A DNA stretch of 64,000 bases. Source: Neelides folsomi (lineage: Eukaryota > Arthropoda > Collembola > Neelipleona > Neelidae). The translations under genes and the position numbers were made by a program. Positions within the stretch are counted from its first letter, which is position 1. Each line of letters starts with the position of its first letter. Positions 12,601 through 26,005 of the stretch are shown piece after piece. The notes under the pieces are model-generated. The model searched no databases. It was given only the letters and a program-made list of their open reading frames with translations, and was not told the DNA's origin. The stretch spans positions 1-64,000 of the forward strand of contig JAQGBZ010000324.1 of assembly GCA_034687125.1 (NCBI GenBank), in the 5' to 3' direction.

Positions 12601-15600
12601 AAGAAGTGTTTTGGTTGTTTTGAGGGCCGTCGTGTATTAGAGGAGAGTGAACGGAAGCTCAGCGGGGGTCTTCTTAAAAGAAGATGAAAATGATGGTCAT
12701 CTCATTTTCCCTCTCACTATTAGAAGTCGAATCTTCTCCTCACTCCGTTCCTTGGTTCATCCATTAAGTGATTCGCTCAGTGATCCCTCACCTCTCGTGT
12801 CATTACAAACAAATGCTCATGAAGTTACACAAAACATCTTAAACAAAAACTTGGACCTTTAAGGTAATTCTTTTTAAATTAAATTCATTTTAATTAGATA
12901 GTTAACCCTGTAAAGTTAGTGAATAATTTGGACAATATATTCCAATACAAATGTACTTGTATCACTATACTCTTCAATTTGTTATAAATAATTCTAGGAC
13001 TTACAATTAGTTAATTAATTAATTCTAAAATATTGTTTTTATCCGCAAGTTATTATTGAAAAAAATTATTTTATTAAATCTCATTCATTTTAATCAAAAG
13101 TTAAGTTTGTTTATTCAATTTATGATTTTCAATTTTTTTTATAATTTATTCATTTCTAATTAAAAAAATTCAATCATTTGTTTAAAGTTAAATTAATGAT
13201 TTTAAATTTACCTTAGTGTAAATTTAATTAAATTTAATTATTTTTTTACGATATTTAAATTACGCATTTTTTGTATTTTTGACTTTTTTGAATTTCAAAT
13301 TGTGCAAAAATAAATAATGATGTTGCTAATTATCTTTGACCATTTGCAAGATTAAATAAAACGCAGTAATAAATCTATTGAAGAAGAGAGGGAAATTGTG
13401 GTGTGATGAGATGGCGTATAATAATAATATGCAAAAAACGAGTTGTAAAGGAACGGTAGTTGTTGTTTGGACGTCTATATGCATTTCCACATCCTTTGTA
13501 TCAATCCCTATTCTAATGAGGAATGTATGCAATATTGGTCAGCGGGTATTCCATTCCCTTTATTTCATTCATTCATTGAGATTTCTTATAAAGCACATTT
13601 TCCAAATCTTTTCAATATTCAAGAAAGACAGTCGAACGAGAGCTTTAAAGCCACATTGAAGGTGGTGAGGTAATTATCAAATAATTATGTTTTATTTCAA
13701 TGAAAAACCACTTAATGCTGAGGAGATCTCGTTGGAAGACCAACAGGTTTCAGTTCTGCTGCAATGATCGTGACAAAGTCAATGTTGGGATCATCATTAA
13801 CAAAAACATCCCACGTAATTATATTATTAAAAGGGAGTTTGATGCCCAATTAAGGGATTATTTTCATATTATCCTTTTTTACCATGGCTCAATTTCATTT
13901 TGTTGCAGTATATGAAATGGATGAAACATTTTACTTTCCATTAGCGAAATAACAGTAGAATTTTTAAAGAAATATTTTAGAAAAAAATAGATGTTTAATT
14001 ATTTATTAAAATTCAAAGCTAAAATTTGAAAATTTGATAACAAAATAACAATTAAATATGTATATCTTAAATATATTATGTTAATAAATACTTAATTATA
14101 TAGTTATTAATTATATATTCATATAGTGTGATTAGTGAGTAAAATGTAATATCTATACAATTATGTTGCCCTCGAATGAATTTTTTAAACTTATAAAATT
14201 AACTAATTGTAAGAATCCTAACTAACTTTAAGTATTATAAGAATATGTAAAGCTAATAACTAAATGAAACTTATGATAATAAAAGATCTTGAAGCTGGAA
14301 CTTACAATTAGAACCTTTTTTCTGGACGTTAATTTTGATAATCCTCTCCTTATTAACTTTTTTTTATAAAACCTCGCCCAAAGCGAGGAGAATCTTCTTA
14401 TATTGGTAGTTGTAGTTTGGTAGGTGTGTAGACAGGTGGGTATATTTAAAATGGTCACTTTACTCACTTTATAACTCTGAAGTTAAAAACATTTATAAGT
14501 ATCAGATAATGTTTCTGGGGGCATTTTTACGAGACGACGTTCTTAAATGTAATTAACTGCTATGTTTAATAACTTGAATTATTTGCATTGATGAAAAACG
14601 AGCTTTAAACCAATTAGATTTAAAGTCCCATTGTCTTTCTTTCGCGGATGTGGAGGAGATGCGGAGGAGGACACGAAAAATAAAAGGCGCATTGAAGGAC
14701 ATCGACTTGAAAGTCTTTGATTCCTTATTTTCAACACACGCTTGGAAAAATCCTTCTCCAAATATTTTATTCGCAATCTTCCAATTAATTTATAATTAAT
14801 CATTAAACGTTACAAACTTGAAAAAAACATTAAAAATATTTAAATGACAAATTTCCATTATTTTATATTTACAATATTTAGAAATTAACTAATAAAGGGA
14901 GATTTTTAATCCTCAAAATAAATACAAATAGAAGTTAATCTAGAAGTAAAAGTAGGTAAATATGAAATAATTGTTATTTATTTGAATGATAAAACGATAA
15001 CAATCTTGTTGTAATCTTTAATTACGATTTATTTATTATGGGAAAGGATATTTAAATTTAATTACCAAGATGTAATCAACAAAGTGTTATCTTTAGGGTG
15101 TTGAGTTCTCGGAATAATGCACGCGAGCTTTTCTTCAATTGTGTGACATTGCTACCTAATTGTACTAATTTGGTCATTGAATTAGGCGTCTGATAAGAAC
15201 CAAATAGGGCCCAAATGGGGAATCATAATGAGAGGAGCTTTTTTAAAATGGCAATGGATTGGACAGGTTGGGATGATCAATCAATCCCCAATCTCTCACC
15301 CATAAAGTGCAAAAATCATTCCGAGGGGAATTTCCAATCAACTTGGCCATCTTTCTAATTACACACAATAACAAGTGCAAGAGTCATAATAATTATTTAT
15401 ATATGCACATGCATATATGTATGAGTATAACCTAACCTATGTCTATGTATTGCATGGATTCATAATGCATAGATTCATATGAATTTATGTAATATCAAAA
15501 TGTCATAATAATTTGAAGTCAATATAAGGAATAATATTGAAACGCTGATCACATTAAAAGTTACACATCCCTTCAATTTTAAAACACGGTTCTTATAATT

Positions 15601-16299
15601 CTCTCTGACTTGAATGGGAAAAAGAGAAGAGGATTAAAATGAACGTTGGCTCCTATTGAGAGAGTCGCCCACATAGCAACTCCCGAGACCTTATAACACT
15701 TAAATATAATAGACAATTTTTTTTATTAATTATCCTTTACGACACACCTCTGACTCGTTAAAATTCCGATTTACGAACTAACTTTTAAATCCTATTTAAT
15801 ATCTTAATTAATCCCCTCAAGAAATTCATTATCAAAATGGTAAAATATTATTAACATGAAATAACATGTTTAATTATTAATTATGGTACATAGGTATTTT
15901 ATGCTAGATTTATTTATTGCTATTTCTATATTGCTATATGAAAAATTCTCTATTTAAAAAGTTCCATTTATGAAAAAATCATTAAATTGCCAATTAGAAT
16001 TAAATGTTTATTTTATTAATTTTAACAATGTAATGATAATTATATAATAATTTTATTTAAGTTTCAATAAAAATCTTTTAATTTTGAATATTTACAATAT
16101 GGTTTATAAATTATTTTAACAATTTTAAGCCAACAATTTTAAAATACCCAATGCGTATAATTACATGTTAAAACTTATATGGTCAAAGATCTCATTGTTC
16201 TGTTATTCTTAAGGGACCTTCTGATGTCCAAACTTTAATTTTATCTGATTCATCATTTCCTATTTCAGACTTGTGACTTGTGGGGATCCCGCAAGCAAA
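9682..16299. other. Gene-poor AT-rich region upstream of ZP gene
   Basis: No supported coding gene. A GC-richer segment at about 12590-12863 has a plausible acceptor (tag at 12640) and a good donor (ACCTTTAAG/GTAATT at about 12863), so it could be a non-coding 5' exon. Another GC-richer patch lies at about 11430-11650. Neither contains a recognisable protein, and no partner exon could be joined with confidence. Confidence 0.4.
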
Positions 16300-19200
16300 A
16301 TGAGGAAAGTCCTTCTCCTCCTCCTTGTCCAATTGGTAAGAAAAAATGCTCAAACTCAAACAGTTTAAATTGCAATTTAACAATGCTTCATCTCCTTAAT
16401 GTAAACATTTAGAACTTGATGATTTATGAAGATTAAAAAATGTTATAGCTTACATGTAATGCAATGCAAATGTAAATGTAATGTAGTGTAAGTAATAAGA
16501 TCTGGTTAATTTACAAACTTTAATCTTAATCTTCTGAGTTTTACCTTGAAAGGTCCTAAAGAGTTCAAAGTGGACCTTTAAAGTGAACTTAAGGAGAATC
16601 TTCATAATTTTCCATATAAAGTCCATTTGCAAAGTTGCGCCATGAAATGTCTCATTTAGCCATCCTTTCATTTTGGAACTTCTTCTCATTTAAAATAACA
16701 TTATTTCACATAGTGGAAACACTTGAAAGTGGAAGTGATGCAAAAAGGTTGTGGGAGAAGAAGAAGATTCACTGGGTCATTTGTTGAAGAGATAAATCTC
16801 AAAGTTTGACACGTCACAATTGGCCATCACAATTATCCCGTGAACACAAGGCGTACAATTAAATATAAGTTATAAGTTGAAGCCGCATGGTTATAATTTA
16901 TTCTCTTGTATGTCAAATTGCTCAAGTAGCACCTTTCCCAAACCTTCGTGAGCGGCAAAGAGTTCCCAAAGTGGTTGCCTACTTTTCAACATCTCCAACG
17001 GCGGATCTCCCCACTTAGCCTCTAATTAATACTTCAGCTCTTTATTTATTATGCTCAAAAGATGAGTCAAATTAACGTTTTTTAATATCCTTTAACAATG
17101 CAAAATCTTTGCACAACTTCCGCATAAAACTTTTATTTTTAATAAATGAAATTCATATAGCTATAAGCCATAATGTTCCAACTTAATACTCTTAAATGAA
17201 CAATATATTGAAATGCATTTTGATATATTGTATATATAAATGCATTTGTATTGTAGTTGAGTAAATAGAAACCCATGTACATTAAATTAATTGTAAATTG
17301 TAAAATAAAGTAATTTTAACTAACTCTTTTTCATGTGAATAGATTTATCCTTTATTTAATTTTTATAATATAATAAGTTTTTTGGACAAAGTGTGCTTAA
17401 GTTTAAAATACATATGTTGTAGTGGTAAGGTATAGAAATTTGTTAATAAAAAGAGTTGAATAGAAAAGAATGATTTATCGTATGCTAGAGATTTGAATGA
17501 CGTGACAACTCTCACTTATCCTCATAATTTGAACTCGAGTTGTCATTTAACGAAACATGATTTTACACCTCTCCCGTTACTAACAAACCGCTTGAAACAA
17601 TGGGGGAGACGTAAGCGACACAAAACCATATTTATTATCTTGGTAGATTAAACCCAATGCTAATTCCACTAATTTCATAAATTGGCGCGTAAGGTTTACC
17701 AGTTTCACTTTGCTCATAATTTAATTAATTAAAAATATTTCTATTAAAAATATTCTTCTTACTTTAACTCTCTGTAATTATATATATATATAATTATTTT
17801 ATTCATTTGTTTAGTTTTTAATTCTATATAATATATTTATAAAAATTTCATTTATTTACAATTCCTATACATTAAAATGATTTAATTAGATTTTAAATTA
17901 AATTATTTACGTTAATTTGCACTTATAAATAAAACTTGACACAAATAAATGTAAATAATTTATATATACGCATGCTTGTAATGAATATAATAGGTCAAAA
18001 GCTATCTGAAACAACCCCAAGATGTTTAGTATATAAGCAATTAATTATTTTATAGTTGTTTTATTTGTTGTTTTAATTCCTAAAACGTGTTAAATGGAAT
18101 TGCTAATTTTTATAGGGCAATAAAATGCGGTTGGTCCAACTTTGTGCGTTAAGTGAATTGTAGATAACGTGAAATGTTCTAAATATTCCGTGCATATAAT
18201 TAAATGCGCATAAAATGTATCTTATAAATAAAAGCTTTTAATTATTACATGGGTGAAAATTGAAAGTCTTGTCAATCAAATTAAGATAAGAAATTACTAT
18301 TTAGCTCTACTTATTATGTAACGTTACAGTTAAGATATCCGCCAGACAGATCCCATTAATAAAAGGAGACGTGTAATGTCAGAAATGTGTGAAACCGCAA
18401 GGCCGCCGTTATTTACCCCCGTGAAAATATCTGACAATGAAAAAACAATTAAAATTTGTTTCATCGATGAATCCAACATTTAACAAATTCTCGATCCACA
18501 ACACGCACCATGGAAAGCTATAAAGTTATTTAACTAGTTGACCTTGGACCTCTATTAGTTAATTAACATTTTGGAATAGTAAAATAAGAATATGAATAAG
18601 TTTTATCCATAATGGCCTACTTTACTAATATGGATTAAATAGGAATTATTTTTCTTCCGTTTTATATGTTACCATTTTATTTATTAACTAATATTAATTG
18701 GCTAATTGTATTTAGATAGTTAATATAATTGATGTTATTGCTATAGTAAATATTGTTTTGCTTTTAATTTCTTAGATTGGTTCGTCATTTGGTCAATATG
18801 ATGACTATGACTATCATGCAGTTGAAGCAACAAATTTGGAGTTGAAGAAAGAAAATCACCAACATCATCATGCCAAGGTTGAGAGTTTGAATGCCAAATG
18901 CTCAAGATCGGGTTTAACTGTTGATGTCAAATTTGATAGTCCTTTTAATGGAATCATTTACAGCAAGGGGCATTTTTCAAATCCAAACTGCAGGTAAATC
19001 ATTATGAATAAATATTTAATTGAGGATAAAGAAAATTCTCGTTAAAAGTTCAAAAAATTAAATTAAAGAAAAAATTCTTATTAAAACATTTCAATTTTAG
19101 ATATCTTGAAGCCAATTCAGGAACTGAAAATTTCAATTTTAAAGTCCCCGATGGCGACTGTGGAACTGAACATTCGGAAAGTTCAAATTCAATTAGTAAT

Positions 19201-22200
19201 GTTATTATTTTCCAATCGGACGATTTGGTCCAAGTAAGATTTTATTCAATCATTTTGGCATTGTTAAAATATAATATTATATTTTAATTGTATTTATATT
19301 TTAATGATTATTTTCATTAAAGTGCTAAATTTTTAAACAAAGGAAATTTGGGACGTTGCCAAAAAGATCTCATGTGACTATGGTGGAGAAGAAAAAGAGC
19401 GCCAAGGAAAAATGGTTGTTTTTAAACCATTAACTGTTGGAATGCTAGATGTGATGCATCAGCCATTTAAAAGTAGTTCGCTTGATTGTTGGATGGACAT
19501 TCAAAAAGGAACTTTCCCAAATGTATAATTTCAATATTAAAAAAATCATTTTAGTCGTAATTCCTAATATCCTAATTAAATTAGAGTAGAGTTAACAATT
19601 TTACAATATCCTTATAGACAGTTCCTATTGGCGGCCAAATTGAAATCGGAGAAGAGCTTACAGTTTTAATCTATTTAAAAGATGAAAATAAAAAGTATGA
19701 CGTGAGCGTCAAAGATTGTTGGGCTTTTGATCGGGAAGATTTTGAAGGGCCGAATACAAGCAAGGTCCAATTGACAACTTTTGACGGATGTCCAAGGTAA
19801 ATGTTTACATTTGGTAGACTTAATATTTAATATGGAAAATTACATTAACTATAATAATTATTTTTAATTATTTTAATAATAATAATATTCCCAAATTTTA
19901 ATAATAATAATAATATCATTATTATTAGAAAAAAGAAATTGATTGGGCAATGGGCAAGCACGTTCGAGACTGGAGACACCGGAGCTACAACAATAGCTTT
20001 TACCAATATGACGGCCTTTAAATTCCCCGATACGGATAATGTTCATTTAACTTGTAACATAGAAGTAAGAATAAACATTATAATTGTATATAAAAGATCT
20101 AACAAATAACACACATGGTATATGTAATAATTAATGATAATTAATATAATATTTCCAGTTGTGCAGAGATAGATGCGAAAACACGTGCATGGCAAACTCA
20201 GAAGGTTCGTCAGTAGAAAGAAGAACAACAAGCAGACCAAGAGTTGAATCAACAACCAGAAGAGGAAACTCACAAGGACAACAGTTTGAACAATTTGAAC
20301 ATGAACAAACCACACGACCTAAATTATGCTATCCAGGTAATTAATTATTATATCAAACTATCTCAATTGATATTAAATTTTTGAAGAATAAATTAAATTT
20401 AAGATTAAATAATAATTCCCAATCTCGTTAATTTGTTAAAGGTCAAATTGATCCAAATTGTCCTCCTGTTTGTGGACCAGGTATAATTCAATAAAATGAA
20501 TAATTTAATGTGATTGATATATGTGATACATTAAAAATTAAACAATTGTGATTTAAATGAAGTTAATTAAAATCTGTAATTTTTAAAGGTTCAACTGACC
20601 GAAGATGTTCTCAGCCCACAACTTCTCCTCCAAGAAGAATCGAAACGACTTACAGACCACCAGTCGAATACACAACATCAAGAAGAATTACAACACAAGC
20701 ACAACGAGAATACGAAACAACTTCACCAAGATGTTATCCAGGTGCGATTGATCCAAGATGTCCTCCAATTTGCACTCAAGGATCAACTGATAGAAGATGC
20801 CAACAAGAAACGCCTTCACCTACCCGAGGACCAGTTTGCTATCCTGGTAATTAAATAATTTAAAATTTGACTACATAGTTTAATATGCAAATTATAATTA
20901 TAAAGTATAACTAATAACTAATTTATAATTACTGTGTAGAATTAAATTTAAATTAAAATAAAATAATTAATATAAAATAAATTAGCAATATAATTATGGT
21001 TTTTTATGTTTAAGGTTCAACTGACCCAAGATGCCCACAGGAAACAACATACCGTCCAAGAATTATTCAAAAAACTACACCGCCAATTGAATACACAACT
21101 CAAAGGATTATCAACAACGAACATGAAATCGACACAGGTTCAGTCAGGTGTTATCCAGGAGCAATTGACCCAAGATGTCCTCCAGTTTGCACTCCCGGAA
21201 GCACTGACAGGAGATGTTCACAACCAACAACTTCTCCGCCAAGAAGAGTCACAACAACTTACAGACCAATTGAAACCACACAACGAAGGATTGTAACTAC
21301 CCAACGACCGGTTGAAACAACTTCAGCAAGATGTTACCCGGGAACTATCGACCCGCGTTGTCCTCCTGTGTGTACTCCTGGAAGTACAGATAGAAGATGC
21401 CAACAAGAAACTCCTTCAACACGTGCTCCGGTTTGCTATCCCGGTAAATTTAAATAATTTATTCTTGATTTTTTGCTTAAATTAAAATTTATCAAAATTT
21501 TAAATATAGAAATTATCTAATAAATAAATTTAAAATTCTTTATATTAATTATAGGATCAACGGATCCAAGATGTCCACAAGACACAACTCCGAGAAGAAG
21601 AGTGGAAACTACAACTTATAGACCAATAGAATACACAACAACAAGAAGAGTTTACACAACTCAACCTCCTGTTGAAACAACGTCAGTTCGATGTTATCCG
21701 GGAGCTATTGATCCAAGATGTCCACCAGTTTGCACTCCTGGTTCAACTGACAGAAGATGTTCACAACCAACAACTCAACCACCACGGAGAATTACAACTA
21801 CAACTTATAGGCCAATAGAAACAACAAGAAGAATCGTAACAACTCAGCGGCCATATGAAACTACTACAGCAAGATGCTATCCCGGAGCCATTGACCCAAG
21901 ATGTCCTCCTGTTTGCACTCCAGGAAGTACTGATAGGAGATGTCAACCAGAAACTACAAGAGCACCAGTTTGTTATCCTGGTAAATATTCTTTATAATTT
22001 ATATTTGTAAATTTTTAAAGCTTAATTTTATCCTGTATTAAATCTTATGTTAATATTAAATTCAACTTAGATTTTAATACCGAGTAATTATTATAATTAT
22101 TATCAAATAATTATCTAAATAATTTCTATATTGTTTAAGGTTCAACGGATCCTAGATGTCCACAAACAACCCAACCACCAAAAACTCGACCAACCACAAG

Positions 22201-25200
22201 ACCAACTGAATACACAACACAGAGAAGAATTGTAACGACTCAAAGGCAAATTGAGACAACTTCTGCAAGATGTTATCCAGGAGCCATTGATCCAAGATGT
22301 CCTCCAGTTTGCACTCCAGGAAGCACAGATCGGAGATGCCCTCAGCCAACAACTCCTCCTCCACGAAGGATTGAAACTACAACAACTTATAGGCCAATTA
22401 CAACCACAAGAAGAATTGTAGCAACACAAAGACCTACAGAAACAACTTCAGTGAGATGCTACCCGGGAGCTATTGATCCAAGATGTCCTCCTGTTTGTAC
22501 CCCTGGGTCAACAGATAGAAGATGTTCACAAGAACCGACAACAACAAGAGCTCCAGTTTGCTATCCAGGTACAGTTATATAAAAATAATTTTATTCAACC
22601 TTATCAATAAAGATTGATAATTATAAGTTATTAACTGTAAACTATATTTTATACATAGCAATACAACATTAATAATAACAATTAATATTTAATAATTGTT
22701 AATAATTATCTTCAAAAATTTCAAGGTTCAACTGACCCACGTTGTCCACAAGACACAACTCGAAGGAGAATCGATACCACAACTTACAGACCAATAGAAA
22801 CCACCCGGAGAATTGTAACAACTCAACGGCCATACGAAACCACATCTACGCGATGTTATCCGGGAGCTATTGACCCGAGATGTCCACCTGTTTGCACTCC
22901 CGGAAGCACGGACAGAAGATGTCCACAAGAACCAACAACAACAAGGGCACCGGTTTGCTATCCTGGTATTTAAAAAAACTATATTTGTTATGCTCTTTTA
23001 TTTTTTTGAGTATTAATAAAAGTTAATTTTATGATACAAATATTTCTCTTTAAGGTTCAACTGATCCAAGATGTCCACAAGAAACAACACGAAGAATTCA
23101 AACCACTACTTACAGACCGATAGAAACTACAAGGAGAATTGTCACAACTCAAAGGCCATACGAAACCACATCAGTTAGATGTTACCCGGGAGCAATTGAC
23201 CCGAGATGTCCGCCTGTTTGTACTCCTGGGTCAACTGATAGAAGATGCCCACAAGAACCGACAACAACAAGACTTTCAATTTGCTATCCAGGTAATTACT
23301 AAAAATATTAACAATTAGTAATCAATATTCAATAACTACAGTAATCAATATTTAGAATTAGAATTTAATTTTAGCATTTAATATTCCTAATTAAAATTAG
23401 TTAATTCTGATAAAATGTGTTCAAATTTAAAAACGTTAATTAATTGTATTTAATTTAATTATTTTTTAAGGTTCAACTGATCCAAATTGTCCTCAAGAAA
23501 CTACCCGAAGAAGAGTTGAAACAACAACATATAGACCTATTGAATACACAACACAAAGACGAGTTGAGACAACTCCCAGATGCTATCCAGGAGCTATTGA
23601 TCCGAGATGTGCTCCAGTTTGCACTCCTGGTTCAACTGACAGAAGATGTCCACAGCCTACAACTCCACCACCAAGGAGAGTCGAAACGACGACATACAGA
23701 CCAATAGAAACAACCAGGAGAGTCGTTACAACACAAAGACCTTACCAAACCTCTACAGCAAGATGTTATCCAGGAACAATTGATCCAAGATGTCCACCGG
23801 TTTGCACACCGGGAAGTACTGATAGAAGATGTCAACCAGAAACTACAAGAGCACCAGTTTGCTATCCTGGTAAAATTTAATTATTTTAATACGTTTATTT
23901 AAAATCCGATATGAAAATTATAAATTAAAATCTTAACTATAATAACAATTTTAATTTATTAATTTAAATTTTTAAGGTTCTACTGATCCAAGATGTCCAC
24001 AGACGACAACTCAAAGACGAATCCAAACAACAACATATAGACCAATTGAAACAACTCAAAGAAGAATCGTCACTACACAACGACAATATGAGACAACTTC
24101 CACACGTTGTTATCCAGGAGCAATTGACCCAAGATGTCCTCCAGTTTGCACCCCGGGAAGCACTGACAGAAGATGTCCACAACCAACAACTCCTCCACGA
24201 AGGGTCGAAACAACAACTTATAGACCGATAACAACAACAAGGAGAATTGTGACAACTCAACGACCTGTAGAAACAACTACATTTAGATGCTATCCAGGAA
24301 CAATTGATCCAAGATGTCCACCTGTTTGTTCTCCAGGTAGCACAGATCGCAGATGCCCACAAGAGCCATCAACAACTCGAGCACCTGTGTGCTATCCAGG
24401 TAATACCTCGAATGAAATTTTTTATTCATTATATATTAATTTAAATACAATAGTGTATTAATTAAATAATTATGTATAATAATAAATAAATAATTAATTA
24501 ATTTAAAATTAATTTTACTTACATATTATATTAATTATAGGATCAACGGATCCAAGATGTCCACAAGACACAACTCCGAGAAGAAGAGTGGAAACTACAA
24601 CTTATAGACCAATAGAATACACAACAACAAGAAGAGTTTACACAACTCAACCTCCTGTTGAAACAACGTCAGTTCGATGTTATCCGGGAGCTATTGATCC
24701 AAGATGTCCACCAGTTTGCACTCCTGGTTCAACTGACAGAAGATGTTCACAACCAACAACTCAACCACCACGGAGAATTACAACTACAACTTATAGGCCA
24801 ATAGAAACAACAAGAAGAATCGTAACAACTCAGCGGCCATATGAAACTACTACAGCAAGATGCTATCCCGGAGCCATTGACCCAAGATGTCCTCCTGTTT
24901 GCACTCCAGGAAGTACTGATAGGAGATGTCAACCAGAAACTACAAGAGCACCAGTTTGTTATCCTGGTACATAATCAATAATAATTTTAATTAGCTTTAC
25001 ACATTTTTTATAATTATTAGGTAATTAACTTTAATGAAAATTATAATTTAAGTAATAATACTTATTTTATTATTTATTTTTATTTTTTATATTTTTTTTA
25101 AATTCTAGGTTCAAATGACCCAAGATGTCCACAAACAACAAGAAGAGTTGAAACAACAACATATAGGCCAATTGAATACACGACGCCAAGGAGAATTGAA

Positions 25201-25818
25201 CCAACTCAAAGGCAAAATGAATCTACTTCAGTTAGATGCTATCCTGGCGCAATTGATCCAAGATGTCCACCTGTATGTACACCTGGTTCAACTGACCGAA
25301 GATGTCCACAACCAACAAATCCTCCACCGAGGGTTGAAACAACTTATAGACCAATTGAATACACAACACCAAGAAGAGTCCAAACAACTAAAAACTATCA
25401 AAATCCATGTTATGAAGGCAAGTTAAATCCAATGAAGTTTTTTCAATGCTCTACAATAATTTTTTAACAATAATTATATTTACATATGCTAGTATTTATT
25501 TATTAATTAATTATTATTATATTTATAAATTAAAGGTTCACAAGACCCGGAGTGTCAACCACAAACCACAACCACCCAACGAACTCGGATTTGCTATCCA
25601 GGACAAATCAGCCCATATTGTCCTCCGGTATGCACTCCTGGTTCAACTGATAAAAGATGTTCAAATAATCAAGAATCAAGTGGTAATTATTTCAATTAAA
25701 AATTTTAATCGTGTTTAGAAAAGAAAATATTGAAAGGGGATATTTAGTGAAATTCATTAATTAAATAATATTTTGCTTTATAGAAGGATATGTCTATCAA
25801 CGTGGCCATGGAATCTAA
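16300..25818 (+). CDS. ZP-domain secreted matrix protein with long Thr/Cys repeat tail (20 exons)
   Basis: Spliced exons, all phases consistent: 16300-16335, 18776-18993, 19101-19233, 19343-19522, 19618-19796, 19929-20064, 20159-20336, 20442-20480, 20589-20846, 21015-21443, 21555-21980, 22140-22568, 22726-22965, 23055-23291, 23471-23869, 23977-24399, 24541-24966, 25109-25417, 25536-25682, 25784-25818; 1618 residues. Exon 1 encodes only the signal peptide (MRKVLLLLLVQL). Exons 2-7 encode a zona pellucida domain, about residues 45-310: AKCSRSGLTVDVKF opening, VKDCWAFD and LTTFDGCPR in the ZP-C half, AFKFPDTDNVHLTCNI then an LCRDRC...C end as in arthropod cuticular ZP proteins. From exon 7 on, about 27 CYPG modules (CYPGAIDPRCPPVCTPGSTDRRC type) alternate with Thr-rich RPIETTRRIVTTQRP linkers that are likely O-glycosylated. 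ZP proteins polymerise in apical extracellular matrix and cuticle. No furin-plus-TM tail is seen, so it should be fully secreted; it ends EGYVYQRGHGI. Confidence 0.9.
16336..18775 (+). other. Long first intron of the ZP gene
   Basis: The 2.4 kb intron begins GTAAGA after the signal-peptide exon and ends TTTCTTAG before IGSSFGQYDD. It is far longer than the other introns of this gene (mostly 90-180 bases), the usual position for regulatory elements, although I recognise no specific site. No independent gene is seen inside it. Confidence 0.65.
21540..21983 (+). repeat. Exon copy A, identical to copy B at 24526
   Basis: The 426-base exon at 21555-21980 and the one at 24541-24966 read as identical base for base. 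Identity extends 15 bases into the upstream intron and 3 into the downstream intron, then stops, while the neighbouring exons of the same family differ at many positions. This is a very recent exon duplication or a gene-conversion tract. Confidence 0.85.
24526..24969 (+). repeat. Exon copy B, identical to copy A at 21540
   Basis: This is the second member of the identical pair; it contains three CYPG units and two Thr-rich linkers. The flanking introns are unrelated beyond the shared 15-base acceptor tract and the first three donor bases. Confidence 0.85.
25418..25535 (+). other. Probable GC-AG intron in the ZP gene
   Basis: Exon 18 ends TATGAAG and the intron starts GCAAGT, the strong GC-donor consensus (AG/GCAAGT). 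Only this donor keeps phase 1 into the following exon at 25536 (GTTCACAAGACCC), where the Cys-rich repeat resumes (CYEG then SQDPECQ). A GT donor that preserves the frame is not visible nearby. Confidence 0.75.
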
Positions 25819-26005
25819 AATTCATTGAACGGATGAATACTTAAATTAAATTTTCCTGAAAACAATTTTACACTTTTATATTGATTTTTATATTGAATAT
25901 TAACAAATACATTAGTTTGTTTGAATTTCAGGAATTAACATTAAAAAATATTTATATAAACATAACAGAAAAAGACAAATGAAATTATATATATACATAT
26001 ATATA

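Noticed and set aside
12647-12862. 71-codon frame in a GC-richer patch
   Set aside because: Starts at GTG after a stop and has no domain. It may be a non-coding 5' exon because of a good donor after it, so it is mentioned only in the regional entry.
21761-24362. Long minus-strand and alternative plus-strand open frames rich in Ser/Trp/Cys or Gln/Leu across the ZP gene tail
   Set aside because: They are frame shadows of the repetitive Thr/Cys exons; their ends do not coincide with splice sites of their own.
20337-25818. CRISPR-like or satellite array suspected from regular repetition
   Set aside because: The repeats are coding, spaced by introns and maintained in reading frame; the genome is eukaryotic.
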